A DNA stretch of 36,594 nucleotides, from the NCBI GenBank assembly GCA_019747655.1, contig JAIEQO010000550.1:1-36594 (forward strand), given 5' to 3'. Under the pieces are notes generated by a model, which worked only from the letters and a program-made list of their open reading frames with translations, did not search any database and was not told where the DNA came from. The stretch comes from Gemmataceae bacterium (lineage in GTDB: Bacteria > Planctomycetota > Planctomycetia > Gemmatales > Gemmataceae). Shown here piece by piece: positions 17,657 through 26,503 of this stretch. Every line of letters starts with the position of its first letter. Position 1 is the stretch's first letter. The translations under genes and the position numbers were made by a program.

Positions 17657-20174
17657 GCCCGGAATCCCCCGTCAGGCTGTCGGCCGAGCGGACGAACCGC
17701 CTGATCTGTTCGTCCGCCTCCGCCGGCGCCCCGGCTGACACCTGCGGCGTCTGCCCGACCGTCTTGATGGCCTGGAAGAAGTAGGCACCGCGTCCCCAGA
17801 GGGAGTTGACGAAGATCGTCGTGACGCTCGCCGCCATCGCGACCATGCCCCAGATCGGGTAGACCAGGCCGGTGGCGGCCGCCGGGATCCCGATGCCGTT
17901 GAACAGGAACGCGAGGGTGACGTTCTGCACAATCTTGCGGTAGCTGTACTTGCTCGTCTCGTAGGCGTCGAGCACGGCCCCGACCCGCTTGTTGAGGATG
18001 ATCACGTCGGCGGACTCGATCGCGATGTCGGCCCCGCTCCCGAAGGCGATCCCCACGTCGGCCTGCATCAGGGCCGGGGCGTCGTTGATCCCGTCCCCGG
18101 CCATCGCCACGCGGGCACCGCCGTCTTGGAGCTTGCGGACCAGGTTCGCCTTCTCGGCCGGGAGCACCCGGGCGTGGACGTCCTCGATGCCGGCCAGGCG
18201 GGCGAAGTGGCGGGCCGCCTGCTCGTTGTCGCCGGTGATGAGGCTCGTCCGGATGCCGAGCGCGTGCAGGCGGCTGACCGTCTCCGCCGCGTCCGGCCGC
18301 AGCGCGTCACCGAGCGCGAGGAGGCCGAGGAGCGCCCCGTCCCGGGCGACCCCGATGACGGTGTGGCCCTGCGACTCCAGCTCGTGGACACGCTGCCGCT
18401 GCGCCTCGATGCTCACCCCTTCCGAAGCGAGAAACGTCGGGCTGCCGACCAACAAGCCGCTGCCGCCGAGGCGCGCCCGGACGCCCTTGCCGGGGACGGC
18501 CTCGAACCCCTGCACCTCGGGCGGAACGGTGCCGCGGTTGAAGGCTTCTTCGACCACCGCGCGGGCGAGCGGGTGTTCGGAACCTGCCTCGGCCGCCGCC
18601 GCGAGAGTGAGGAGTTCCGGTTCCGGGGCAGCGACGGCAACGATTTGGCGGACTGCCGGACGGCCCTCGGTGAGCGTGCCGGTCTTGTCGAACACCACGC
18701 GCTCGACGCGGCGCAAGACCTGGAACGCCTCGCCGGTCCGCATCAGCACGCCCCGCTCGGCCGCCTCGCCCGCCCCGCGGACGATCGAGAGCGGGGCCGA
18801 GATCCCGACCGCGCAGGGGTAGCCCATGACGAGGACGCTCAGGCCGGCGAACATCGCCCGCTGAAGCTCGGGCGAGTCGCCGATGACGAGCGGGCCGAGG
18901 AGCCAGAAGATGGTCGCGCCGAGTGCGGTCAGGAGCACCACGGGCGTGTAGACCTTGAGCACTCGGTCCACGAGGTGGAGCACGCCGGGCTTCAAGGCCC
19001 GGGCGTCCTCGACGCTGCGGATGACTTGCCGGAGGAAGCTCTCCTCGCCGACGACGCTCACGCGGACGAGGAGCGTGCCGTGGCCGTTCAGTGAGCCACT
19101 GATGGTCCGGTCCCCGGGGTTCTTCTCGACGAGCTTCGGCTCGCCGGTGACGAGCGACTCGTCCACGTCCGACTCCCCCGCCTCGACCACGCCGTCCACG
19201 GGCACCCGCTCGCCCGGGCGGATGCGCACCAGGTCGCCGACGCGCACGTCTTCGAGCGGCACGTCCACGTCCCGCCCGTCCCGGATGACGTGCGCCACGT
19301 CGGGTTCGAGGTCGAGGAGCTTCTTGACAGCCTGGGAACTCCGGGTCTTCACGATGAGCGACAGCCACTCGGAGAAGATGTGGTACGTGAGGACCATGAC
19401 CGCCACCGAGAAGAACGCGACGGTCGGGAAGTCCGGCGGGTTGAACGCCAAGCCGATCGCGCCGCCGACGAGCCCGGCGAACGCCCCGAACTCGACCAGC
19501 ACGTGCTGGTTGAGGATGCCGCGGCGGAGCGCCATGAACGCCATGCGGACGATGTGCCGGCCCACCCCGAAGATGAGGAGCAGGGTGAGCGCACCGGCGA
19601 GCCACGGGGTGGCGGGGCCGAACGCGCCCTTGAGTTGGAGGGCGTAGACGCCGGCCCCGAAAGCGGCGAGGACGGCCGAGCCGACAACCGCATGCGCGAG
19701 GCCGTAGGCCCGGAGCACCACGAAGGAGAACGCGACGAGGCTCGCGATGGAGAACACGCAGAGCGCGAACCACACGCTGTCAACCGGGTAGCCGGCGAGC
19801 CCCATCGCGGCGATGCTCGCCGCGAGCGCGATCAGAAACCGGCCGCGCTCGCGCACCAGCGCGCGCTCCTCCTCGTCGAACGGGCGGAGCTTCCGCGGGT
19901 CGGAGACCGTGTAGCCGATGTCCTTGAGGATCTGGAGCAGGTCTTCGGCGCTCGTCACGGCGGGGTCGTACTCGATGAGCGCCTGCTCGTGCGTCAGGCT
20001 CACCGCGACCTTGTCCACGCCCGGTCGCCGGCCCAGCGCCTTCTCGATCGTGCCGGTGCACAGCGAACAGTGCAGCCCCCCGATCCGGGCGCGGATGCGG
20101 CGGCGGCCCGGCAGTTGGGAAGGCTCCTCGCTCCAGAAGCGTTGGGCCGTCTCGTCCATCATCGCGGTAGTCAT
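17649..20174 (-). CDS. heavy-metal translocating P1B-type ATPase (YPC variant)
   Basis: HMA GLHCSLCTGTIEKAL; DKTGTLTEG; GDGINDAPALMQADVGIAFGSG; TM motif GYPCAVGISAPLS. Confidence 0.95.
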   Translation of the reverse strand: MTTAMMDETAQRFWSEEPSQLPGRRRIRARIGGLHCSLCTGTIEKALGRRPGVDKVAVSLTHEQALIEYDPAVTSAEDLLQILKDIGYTVSDPRKLRPFDEEERALVRERGRFLIALAASIAAMGLAGYPVDSVWFALCVFSIASLVAFSFVVLRAYGLAHAVVGSAVLAAFGAGVYALQLKGAFGPATPWLAGALTLLLIFGVGRHIVRMAFMALRRGILNQHVLVEFGAFAGLVGGAIGLAFNPPDFPTVAFFSVAVMVLTYHIFSEWLSLIVKTRSSQAVKKLLDLEPDVAHVIRDGRDVDVPLEDVRVGDLVRIRPGERVPVDGVVEAGESDVDESLVTGEPKLVEKNPGDRTISGSLNGHGTLLVRVSVVGEESFLRQVIRSVEDARALKPGVLHLVDRVLKVYTPVVLLTALGATIFWLLGPLVIGDSPELQRAMFAGLSVLVMGYPCAVGISAPLSIVRGAGEAAERGVLMRTGEAFQVLRRVERVVFDKTGTLTEGRPAVRQIVAVAAPEPELLTLAAAAEAGSEHPLARAVVEEAFNRGTVPPEVQGFEAVPGKGVRARLGGSGLLVGSPTFLASEGVSIEAQRQRVHELESQGHTVIGVARDGALLGLLALGDALRPDAAETVSRLHALGIRTSLITGDNEQAARHFARLAGIEDVHARVLPAEKANLVRKLQDGGARVAMAGDGINDAPALMQADVGIAFGSGADIAIESADVIILNKRVGAVLDAYETSKYSYRKIVQNVTLAFLFNGIGIPAAATGLVYPIWGMVAMAASVTTIFVNSLWGRGAYFFQAIKTVGQTPQVSAGAPAEADEQIRRFVRSADSLTGDSGHV

Positions 20175-20235
20175 GACCCCATCCTTTGCAGCTCTTCGTT
20201 TCGAGCAAATGTCGCGCCTGGTGATGCCTTGTCGC

Positions 20236-21252
20236 TCACAGGAAGCCCAACTCCTCGACCCGCTGGCGCAGGCGTTCCTCGGTCGTCCGCTCGGGGTTGT
20301 AGCGCACCCGCACCCGCTTCTGCTTCACGTCGGGCACCACCTCGTGGACCGCCCGCAGGCCCAGGAGCGCGCGGCTGAGCGTCTCGGCACAGCCCTCGCA
20401 GACCATGCCGGGGGCGGCGATCTCCGTCTCGGCGATCGCGACGCCTTCGTCCTTCGGACCGCTCTCCTCGCCCTGTCGGTGCCGCCGGGCGGTGGCGACC
20501 AACCAAGCGGCCATCGAAAGCGCCGTGACGCCGGCCGCGACCGCGGCGGCGGCCGTCCCGAACCGCTGGGCCACGAAGGCCACCCCGAGCACGACCAGGA
20601 GCACGCCCGACGCCTTCTCCAGCCGCGGTTGCCAGCGGGCGAGGGCCTTGAAGTCTTTGAGCAGACCCGTGAAGGTTCCGGCAATGACGATCGGCAGGCC
20701 CCGGACGAAGGCGAAGACGAACAGGAGCAGCGCCCCGAACCACGCGCTCCCCGTGGTCCCGGCGTAGAGGAGCATCGCGAGTACCACCGAGATGGAGCAC
20801 GGGCAGGCCGAGCCCACGAGCCCGAACGGGAGCCCGAGGAGGTAGGCCCCGGCGAGGGTCTCGACCCGTCGCTCGGGGGCGGCGACGGTCGGGGCCCGGA
20901 GGCGGAATAACCCGAGCATCGCCAGGCCGAGGATGACCAGGACGACACCCGCGATCAGGTAGCCATTTGTCCCGAAGAAGGCGGCGAACTGCTTCCCGGC
21001 CCAGCCGAAGACGAGCCCGTAGGCCCCGAACGTCGTGGCCGTTCCGAGGAGGAACGCGAGGCTCCGGGTGAACGCCTTCCACCGCTTGAGCCCCGGCTCG
21101 CCGGCCACGTACCCCATGACGACCGGCACGGTCGCGAGTACCGCGGGGGTCAGGGCCAGCAGCAGCCCGGCCCCGGCGGCGAGGAGCAGCGCCCACGGCG
21201 AGGCGGTCTGAAGTCCGGCCAGGGTTTCTTCGATCGAGTCCACGTTCAGCAC
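20236..21252 (-). CDS. CcdA-like membrane protein fused to a C-terminal HMA domain
   Basis: LLLALTPAVLATVPVVMGYVAGE...YLLGLPFGLVGSACPCSISVVLAMLLYAG; C-term PGMVCEGCAETLSRALLGLRAVHEVVPDVKQKRVRVRYNPERT. Confidence 0.85.
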   Translation of the reverse strand: MLNVDSIEETLAGLQTASPWALLLAAGAGLLLALTPAVLATVPVVMGYVAGEPGLKRWKAFTRSLAFLLGTATTFGAYGLVFGWAGKQFAAFFGTNGYLIAGVVLVILGLAMLGLFRLRAPTVAAPERRVETLAGAYLLGLPFGLVGSACPCSISVVLAMLLYAGTTGSAWFGALLLFVFAFVRGLPIVIAGTFTGLLKDFKALARWQPRLEKASGVLLVVLGVAFVAQRFGTAAAAVAAGVTALSMAAWLVATARRHRQGEESGPKDEGVAIAETEIAAPGMVCEGCAETLSRALLGLRAVHEVVPDVKQKRVRVRYNPERTTEERLRQRVEELGFL

Positions 21253-21261
21253 GGCTCACTC

Positions 21262-21708
21262 CTACTTCTTCTCGGCGGGCGGGGGGTCCTGCTTGGCCGG
21301 TGAGAACTCGACGTGCTGGGCTTCGATCCGGACCTGCCCGCCCTTTTTCACGAGCGTCCCGGTCACCTTCGCGTGCTGCCCGACCCGCTCCCCCTGGGCG
21401 GTGAGCTTGGCCGGGGCGAGGTCGATGAACGCCTCCCCGCTGGCGTCCTTGATGCGGAACCAGCAGCCCGACGCCGGGCACTGCTGGATGACCTCACCCT
21501 CGATGGTCACCGTCTTCCCGACGTTGCCCTCGTCCTTCAGGCATTGCGTACACACGAGATCCGGTTCACCCGGAACGGGCTCCCCGATGGTCGAAGGCGG
21601 GGCGGAACTATTCGCCCCCTTCCCCCCGCCCGGCTCGGCGTTACACCCGACGAGCCCCATCGCCGCGAAGACGACTAGGGCAACGGCCCCGGCGTATCGT
21701 GTGCTCAT
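21262..21708 (-). CDS. lipoprotein with OB-fold-like domain
   Basis: Lipobox VGCNAE; VGKTVTIEGEVIQQCPASGCWFRIKDASGEAFIDLAPAKLTAQGERVGQHAKVTGTLVKKGGQVRIEAQHVEF. Confidence 0.75.
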   Translation of the reverse strand: MSTRYAGAVALVVFAAMGLVGCNAEPGGGKGANSSAPPSTIGEPVPGEPDLVCTQCLKDEGNVGKTVTIEGEVIQQCPASGCWFRIKDASGEAFIDLAPAKLTAQGERVGQHAKVTGTLVKKGGQVRIEAQHVEFSPAKQDPPPAEKK

Positions 21709-21771
21709 CTGGTCCTCCTACCTGCGGGTTCGGCGGCTCGGGATGTCGGCCACCATGCGGGTATGTCGTCA

Positions 21772-21802
21772 TTCTAAGCTCCGTACCGCGGTACGGAGTC
21801 AA
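21772..21802 (-). promoter_or_regulatory. MerR-type promoter/operator driving the metal operon (21708 and leftward)
   Basis: Minus strand: TTGACT - 19 nt - TTAGAA with a 20-bp perfect palindrome CTCCGTACCGCGGTACGGAG (21779-21798) between the hexamers. Confidence 0.85.
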
Positions 21803-21838
21803 GTCGAAATGGGCCGAATGAAAAAAACCGGACTCGGG

Positions 21839-22877
21839 TCAAGAAGAGCCTCTATCGAGGGGGGTTTTCGGCGCACTCAATGTTTCGGGGCGAAAGAGGG
21901 GAACCGCCAGGAGGGCTGCCAGCAGTTGGACGACGCCGAAGATCGTCAGTGCCGGTCCGAAGCCGAGCCGCAGGATCTCACCGAAGACGAGGCTCCCGAC
22001 GCCCCTGCCGGTGAAGAGTGTGAAGACGTTAAGTCCCATCGCCTGCCCGGCCCGCTTCCCGCCCAGGTCGGTCACGATCCCCGCGAGGAGCGGCGCGTCA
22101 TGTCGTAGCCGAGCGAGAGGACGGTGAAGGCGACCGCGGCGGCAAGGAGCGGTGCGTCCGGGATGAGCGCGGCGGCCCCAGCCGCCCCCACCGCGAGGCC
22201 CGCGGGAATAAGCCACCGCCTCCCCCACCGGTCGGCGGCCCGGCCGATGACGGGACCGAGCAGGAAGCCCGGGACGCCGTAGCCGAGGAGCGCAAGTCCG
22301 ATACCCACCTCCCCCAGGCCGTAGCGCTCCACGAAGAAGTAGAGTCCGAGCCAGGTGAAGACCCCGGCGTGGAAGACCGAGTTCACGAGCACAAACCCGT
22401 AAGTCCTCAGCCCACGTGTCGAGCCGAGGAGGGCCGCATACCCGGACAGCGCCTGCCGGACAGGCGGAGCGGCCCCGGGCGCAGGCCCCCGAGGAGCCGC
22501 CGGTACGGGAGGAGGAGGGCGAGGGCGACAAGCCCGAGGCCGGTCAAAAGTCGCCAGAGGATAAGCTGTGCGGCCGACTGCGCGGTCGCCGTGAGCGCGG
22601 TCAGGACGCCGAACGCGAGGAGCGACGCGAGCATGATGCGCCGGCGGTCCGAGAGGAGGCCGTAGAAGAGGGTCGCGACGCCGTAGGGGACCATGTAGGC
22701 CGGGACGGTGAGGCCGACTTCCTGCGGGGTCACGCCGAACGCCCGGGCGAAGCGCGGGAGGAGCGGGGCGACCATGAACGCCTGGAAGAAGACGAGGAAC
22801 GTGGCCCCCGACAAGACCCGGAGCAGCCGCTCGCGCGGTGCCCCGTCATCCCCCGCCTGTCCCCCGCTCGGTGTCAT
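21839..22877 (-). pseudogene. MFS transporter, frameshifted (two sites) and apparently internally deleted
   Basis: Three minus-strand frames carry consecutive MFS segments: MTPSGG..LSGATFLVFFQAFMVAPLLPRFARAFGV (22877-), APPVRQALSGYAALLGSTRGLRTYGFVLVNSVFHAGVFTWLGLYF..DMT, and PLLAGIVTDLGGKRAGQAMGLNVFTLFTGRGVGSLVF. Confidence 0.8.
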
Positions 22878-22883
22878 GCGTTT

Positions 22884-23336
22884 CTACCTTGAGTGCTCCT
22901 TTTTCGGCCTCCCGGTGTCCCCGCCGCGACAGCGCTCGCAGCCGCTCAGTGACTCGATGATGGGGCAGGAGGCAATGGTCTTTTGCCCGTCGCAGGTCGA
23001 GAGGAGTTCGGTCAGGCTCTTCTTCATCGCCTCAAGGTCACGAATCTTGTGCTCGATCTCTTCGAGCTTGGCTTCCGCCACCTTCCGGACCCGGCCTGCC
23101 TTCGCCCGAGTCGTCTCCCGCAGCTCCAGGAGGTCCTGGACCTCTTTGAGCGTGAAGCCGAGTTCCTGGGCGCGCTTGATGAACCGCACCCGCTCGACCG
23201 TATCCGGCGGATACTCCCGGTAGCCAGACGCCCGGCGGGGAGGCTCCTGGAGGATGCCCCTCCGCTCGTAGAACCGGAGCGTCTCGACGTTCACCCCGGC
23301 GAGTTCGGCCACCTGGGCGGTCCGGAGCGTTGCCAT
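22884..23336 (-). CDS. MerR-family heavy-metal-responsive regulator
   Basis: RTAQVAELAGVNVETLRFYERRGILQEPPRRASGYREYPPDTVERVRFIKRAQELGFTLKEVQDLLEL; C-term STCDGQKTIASCPIIESLSGCERC. Confidence 0.93.
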   Translation of the reverse strand: MATLRTAQVAELAGVNVETLRFYERRGILQEPPRRASGYREYPPDTVERVRFIKRAQELGFTLKEVQDLLELRETTRAKAGRVRKVAEAKLEEIEHKIRDLEAMKKSLTELLSTCDGQKTIASCPIIESLSGCERCRGGDTGRPKKEHSR

Positions 23337-23359
23337 GACTCTTCCCCCTCTTCCGGCCC

Positions 23360-23391
23360 ATTATGGGCCCCGGACTATGGTACGGAGTCAA
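23360..23391 (-). promoter_or_regulatory. MerR-type promoter of the merR gene (autoregulation likely)
   Basis: Minus strand TTGACT - 20 nt - CATAAT; spacer CCGTACCATAGTCCGG is an imperfect version of the 21781-21796 palindrome. Confidence 0.75.
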
Positions 23392-23687
23392 GGGAAAGCT
23401 CCCTCAAGGTGCTCTTTGGAAGCATCGCGTCGATGGATGGGCTTCATCCGCGTGACTTCGCCGCCCGCCCTACTGACAGAACGTCGTTGACGAAGCGAGC
23501 GCAGCTGGGGGATTCGGCCGTTCGGAAGCACGTGGCAGTCCAGAATGAGGAGTCACTTCTTCGCCGGCACCAAGTTCTCGAACTGCCCGCGCTATCCAGT
23601 AGCCGGCGGGGAGTTCGACCTCCGCTCGATCGCCCGTTCGGCTTCCACGCCCCATAACCCACGAAGCTTGCCCGTCCCCACCCCGCT

Positions 23688-24146
23688 CTACCGTGGTCCC
23701 GCGGGCTTCTTGTTCACGAGATCGAGGAGCGCCTTGCAGGCGTCGGCGCATTTCTTGAGTGACTTCCCCGCGTCCTTCATCGTCGGGTGGTCCAGCTTCT
23801 CGCACTCCGGGGCGGCGATCGCGCATGCCTCAGCACACGTCCGGCAGACCTGGGCCGTGAAGGCGCTCTCCCGGGCCACGAGCTTCGCCGCCGCCGAGCA
23901 CACCTCGCCGCAGTCGAGGAGAAGGGCCATCGCCTTCGCGTGGCCGACCCTCCCCGCAGCGAGTTCCTTTGAGCAGTGGAGGAACGCCTCGTTGCACCAG
24001 TTCATCGCGTCGCAGCACGCCTCGACACACTTGCACCCGCATTCCACGAGCGGGTCCTTCGGCTTGTCGTCCCCGGCCCACGCGGGGGACGCGGCGAGCC
24101 CCGCGGCGGACGCCCCGAGGACGCCCAGGAGTTCCCGGCGGTGCAT
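23688..24146 (-). CDS. Cys-rich four-helix-bundle copper-binding protein (Csp-like), second paralog
   Basis: MHRRELLGVLGASAAGLAASPAWA leader; CGCKCVEACCDAMNWCNEAFLHCSKELAAGRVGHAKAMALLLDCGEVCSAAAKLV...CRTCAEACAIAAPECEKL. Confidence 0.82.
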   Translation of the reverse strand: MHRRELLGVLGASAAGLAASPAWAGDDKPKDPLVECGCKCVEACCDAMNWCNEAFLHCSKELAAGRVGHAKAMALLLDCGEVCSAAAKLVARESAFTAQVCRTCAEACAIAAPECEKLDHPTMKDAGKSLKKCADACKALLDLVNKKPAGPR

Positions 24147-24184
24147 AGTGGTCTCCTTGAGTAAGTAAAAGGAACGACAGGGCC

Positions 24185-25399
24185 TCACCCCTTCGGCTCC
24201 TCAGCACACCCGCGGCCCGGAGTACCGCAGCCCGACCCCGGTTCGGGTGCGGCCGCGGCAGGGGGAGGTTCGGCGGACTTTTTCCGGGACAGCCTGGTCC
24301 GGATCGACCCGGCCCCCTCGATGACGTAACAGGTCGGGCACGAGCAGACGCTCTCCCGGAAGTTGTTCACGATGGCCTCGGTCGGGCAGTTCTCGATGCA
24401 CGCCCCGCAGGCGATGCAGGCAGCGAGGTTCACGACCTCGAACTTCTTCGTCCCCGGGTTCTGGGCGAAGACCCCGACCGGGCAGACCACGTCGCACATG
24501 TGGCAGCTGATGCACTTCTCCGGGATGACCTCGACGTGTGTGGTCTTCACCCCGAGGACCAACTCCTTCACGTCCTGCCGCCAGAGCGGGGACCAGCTCG
24601 GGAGGTCGTACCCGACGAACACCGCGAGCAGCACGATCCAGGCCGTCCACCCGGCCATCGCCCACGGCCCGACGCCCGTGAGGTTCGCAGCGACCACGAA
24701 CACGGCCGCGGCGAGGAGCCCGAGCGAGAAGCCCTTCTGAACGCCGACCTTCCCCGGGAGCCAGAAGACGAGGAGGCTACAGACGACCGAGAGGAGAAAT
24801 AGGAGCGGGATTGTTTTCCACCACAGGCCCGCGACCCAGATCGAGCCGAGGAGGAGCGGGAGGACGAGGAGGAGCGAGACGTTAAAGCCGAGGTTCGTTC
24901 CCATCACGAGCCGGTCCTTCGCGCCGAACCTGACCAGCCGCTGCTTCTTCTCGGTCCGGGATTTTCCGCTCTTCAGGAACGCCGCGAGGTCCTTGATGTG
25001 GGCCGGGCCGAACTGCGGCCGCCACCCGGTCCGGTCCCGGAGCGACCAGATGTTGACCCCGTTCGCCGAGAGCTGCGGGAGGATGAGTCGGCGGTGGTCC
25101 ACGAACGCTTCGATGCCGCTCGTCCGGAGGATGGAGATCACCGTGTCAGTCGTAAAGTCCCCCGCCCCGCCGGCACACCAGACGTTCACCCCCTTGGTCG
25201 GGGCGACGAGGAGCCAGCAGTCGATGCCGTCCCGGGTCAGGGTCGCAATGACCTCGCGGACGGTGAGTTCAAAGTTGCAGGTGACGAGAACCGGGGACGA
25301 GCGGTCCGGGTTCCCGACCCGCCGGAGGCCCGGCTTGGTCGGAAACGGAAAGAGCCGGCCGAAGAGTAGCCAGGTGTCTTTGAGGACGTTTAGCATCAC
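24185..25399 (-). CDS. HgcAB-like fusion protein: corrinoid-binding CFeSP/HgcA-type domain, TM region and C-terminal 2x[4Fe-4S] ferredoxin
   Basis: KPGLRRVGNPDRSSPVLVTCNFELTVREV...LVAPTKGVNVWCAGGAGDFTTDTVISIL...HRRLILPQLSANGVNIWSLRDRTGWRPQFGPAHIKDLAAFLKSG; TM helices; CISCHMCDVVCPVGVFA and CIACGACIENCPTEAI. Confidence 0.88.
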   Translation of the reverse strand: MMLNVLKDTWLLFGRLFPFPTKPGLRRVGNPDRSSPVLVTCNFELTVREVIATLTRDGIDCWLLVAPTKGVNVWCAGGAGDFTTDTVISILRTSGIEAFVDHRRLILPQLSANGVNIWSLRDRTGWRPQFGPAHIKDLAAFLKSGKSRTEKKQRLVRFGAKDRLVMGTNLGFNVSLLLVLPLLLGSIWVAGLWWKTIPLLFLLSVVCSLLVFWLPGKVGVQKGFSLGLLAAAVFVVAANLTGVGPWAMAGWTAWIVLLAVFVGYDLPSWSPLWRQDVKELVLGVKTTHVEVIPEKCISCHMCDVVCPVGVFAQNPGTKKFEVVNLAACIACGACIENCPTEAIVNNFRESVCSCPTCYVIEGAGSIRTRLSRKKSAEPPPAAAAPEPGSGCGTPGRGCAEEPKG

Positions 25400-26034
25400 G
25401 CCTTCTCCGCCACGAAGAGAGCGAGCGCCCCCGCGAGGTAGCGCGACTCGCCCACAACTCGATACCCGGCGTCCCGGAGCCGTCCGGGGAAGTCTCTCAG
25501 CGCGTGCGTCGTGTTCTGCGTGAGGAGGAATGTGACCGCCGCGAGCGGCCAGCGAACCAAGGCGGCGGCCGACCGCTGCCAGAAGCGGGCCGGCCGCACC
25601 TCGTCGGCCACAACGAGCTTCCCCCCGGGCTTGAGGAGCTTGGACGCGGCTCTTAGCACGTAGTCGAGTTCGTCCCCGCTGAGTTCGCTGAAGACCAGGG
25701 TCGAGACCACCCGGTCGAACCGCCCCTCCCCGAGCCGGTCGATCTCGGTCGCCGTCATGTGGAGAAGTTCCACCCCCGGGGCGTTCTCCCTCGCCGCGGC
25801 GAGCATCTTCTCGGACACGTCCACTGCTGTTACCTTCGCCCCGCGCTCGGCCATGAGCCGGGAGAGGCGGCCCGTGCCACAGCCGACTTCGAGGACCTCC
25901 TGCCCCGGCTCGACCCAGGCGGAGGCGATCTCGGCCTTCACGGCGTCGATCCGGCCGAGTGTCAGGAGCCGCATCCCCCGGTCATACTTCTCCGGGGTCT
26001 GCTCCAAGAGCTTCATGTAGACGAGGGTTGACAT
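25396..26034 (-). CDS. class I SAM-dependent methyltransferase (corrinoid-protein-associated, CpaM-like)
   Basis: VLEVGCGTGRLSRLMAERGAKVTAVDVSEKMLAAARENAPGVELLHMTATEIDRLGEGRFDRVVSTLVFSEL; overlaps the HgcAB-like gene. Start may be the internal ATG near 26016. Confidence 0.85.
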   Translation of the reverse strand: MSTLVYMKLLEQTPEKYDRGMRLLTLGRIDAVKAEIASAWVEPGQEVLEVGCGTGRLSRLMAERGAKVTAVDVSEKMLAAARENAPGVELLHMTATEIDRLGEGRFDRVVSTLVFSELSGDELDYVLRAASKLLKPGGKLVVADEVRPARFWQRSAAALVRWPLAAVTFLLTQNTTHALRDFPGRLRDAGYRVVGESRYLAGALALFVAEKA

Positions 26035-26503
26035 TGCTTGACACCGCTTTTTGGGCTCGCTTGAGCATCCAGGCGTAGCCGACGAGGATCGAGAGCAGGG
26101 TGATTCCGAACGTGAGCGGCTTGGTCACGCTCAAAAACTGCGGCCCGAAGAGCCCGAGGTAGATCGGGAGCATCGGGGACCCGCAGCAGCCGGTGAGGAA
26201 GCAGACCCCGGCCCAGAGGACGCCGGAGAGCGTCAGCCCGCCGGCAGACGAAGCGAGCGCCTCGCGCCGCATCTTGAGGATGCGGAGAAAGCACCACGTC
26301 CCGAACGCCCCCGAGAGCCCGTAGGAAAGCCCGAGCCAGTAGTCCCCGGCACCGGTGTAGCAGGCAAGCCGTCCCTCCTCCGGCTCGTCGAACTCGTAGG
26401 ACGCCCAGGCACCCGAGCCTCCCGCCGGGGCCGTCTCCCCGGTCCCGACGAGGAAGTGGCCGACGACGACAAGCGCGAAGACCGCGGGGGGGAGCCACCG
26501 CAT
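25982..26503 (-). CDS. multi-pass membrane protein with TGCCGSPMLPIY motif
   Basis: MRWLPPAVFALVVVGHFLVGTGETAP...VLWAGVCFLTGCCGSPMLPIYLGLFGPQFLSVTKPLTFGITLLSILVGYAWML; start overlaps previous stop (ATGA). Confidence 0.75.
   Translation of the reverse strand: MRWLPPAVFALVVVGHFLVGTGETAPAGGSGAWASYEFDEPEEGRLACYTGAGDYWLGLSYGLSGAFGTWCFLRILKMRREALASSAGGLTLSGVLWAGVCFLTGCCGSPMLPIYLGLFGPQFLSVTKPLTFGITLLSILVGYAWMLKRAQKAVSSNVNPRLHEALGADPGEV

Noticed and set aside
18307-19773. 488-aa alternate minus-strand frame within the P-ATPase
   Set aside because: Arg-rich out-of-frame translation of a bona fide ATPase gene.
23470-23826. 118-aa minus-strand ORF beside the Csp gene
   Set aside because: No motifs, overlaps the Csp-like gene in another frame, unlikely coding.
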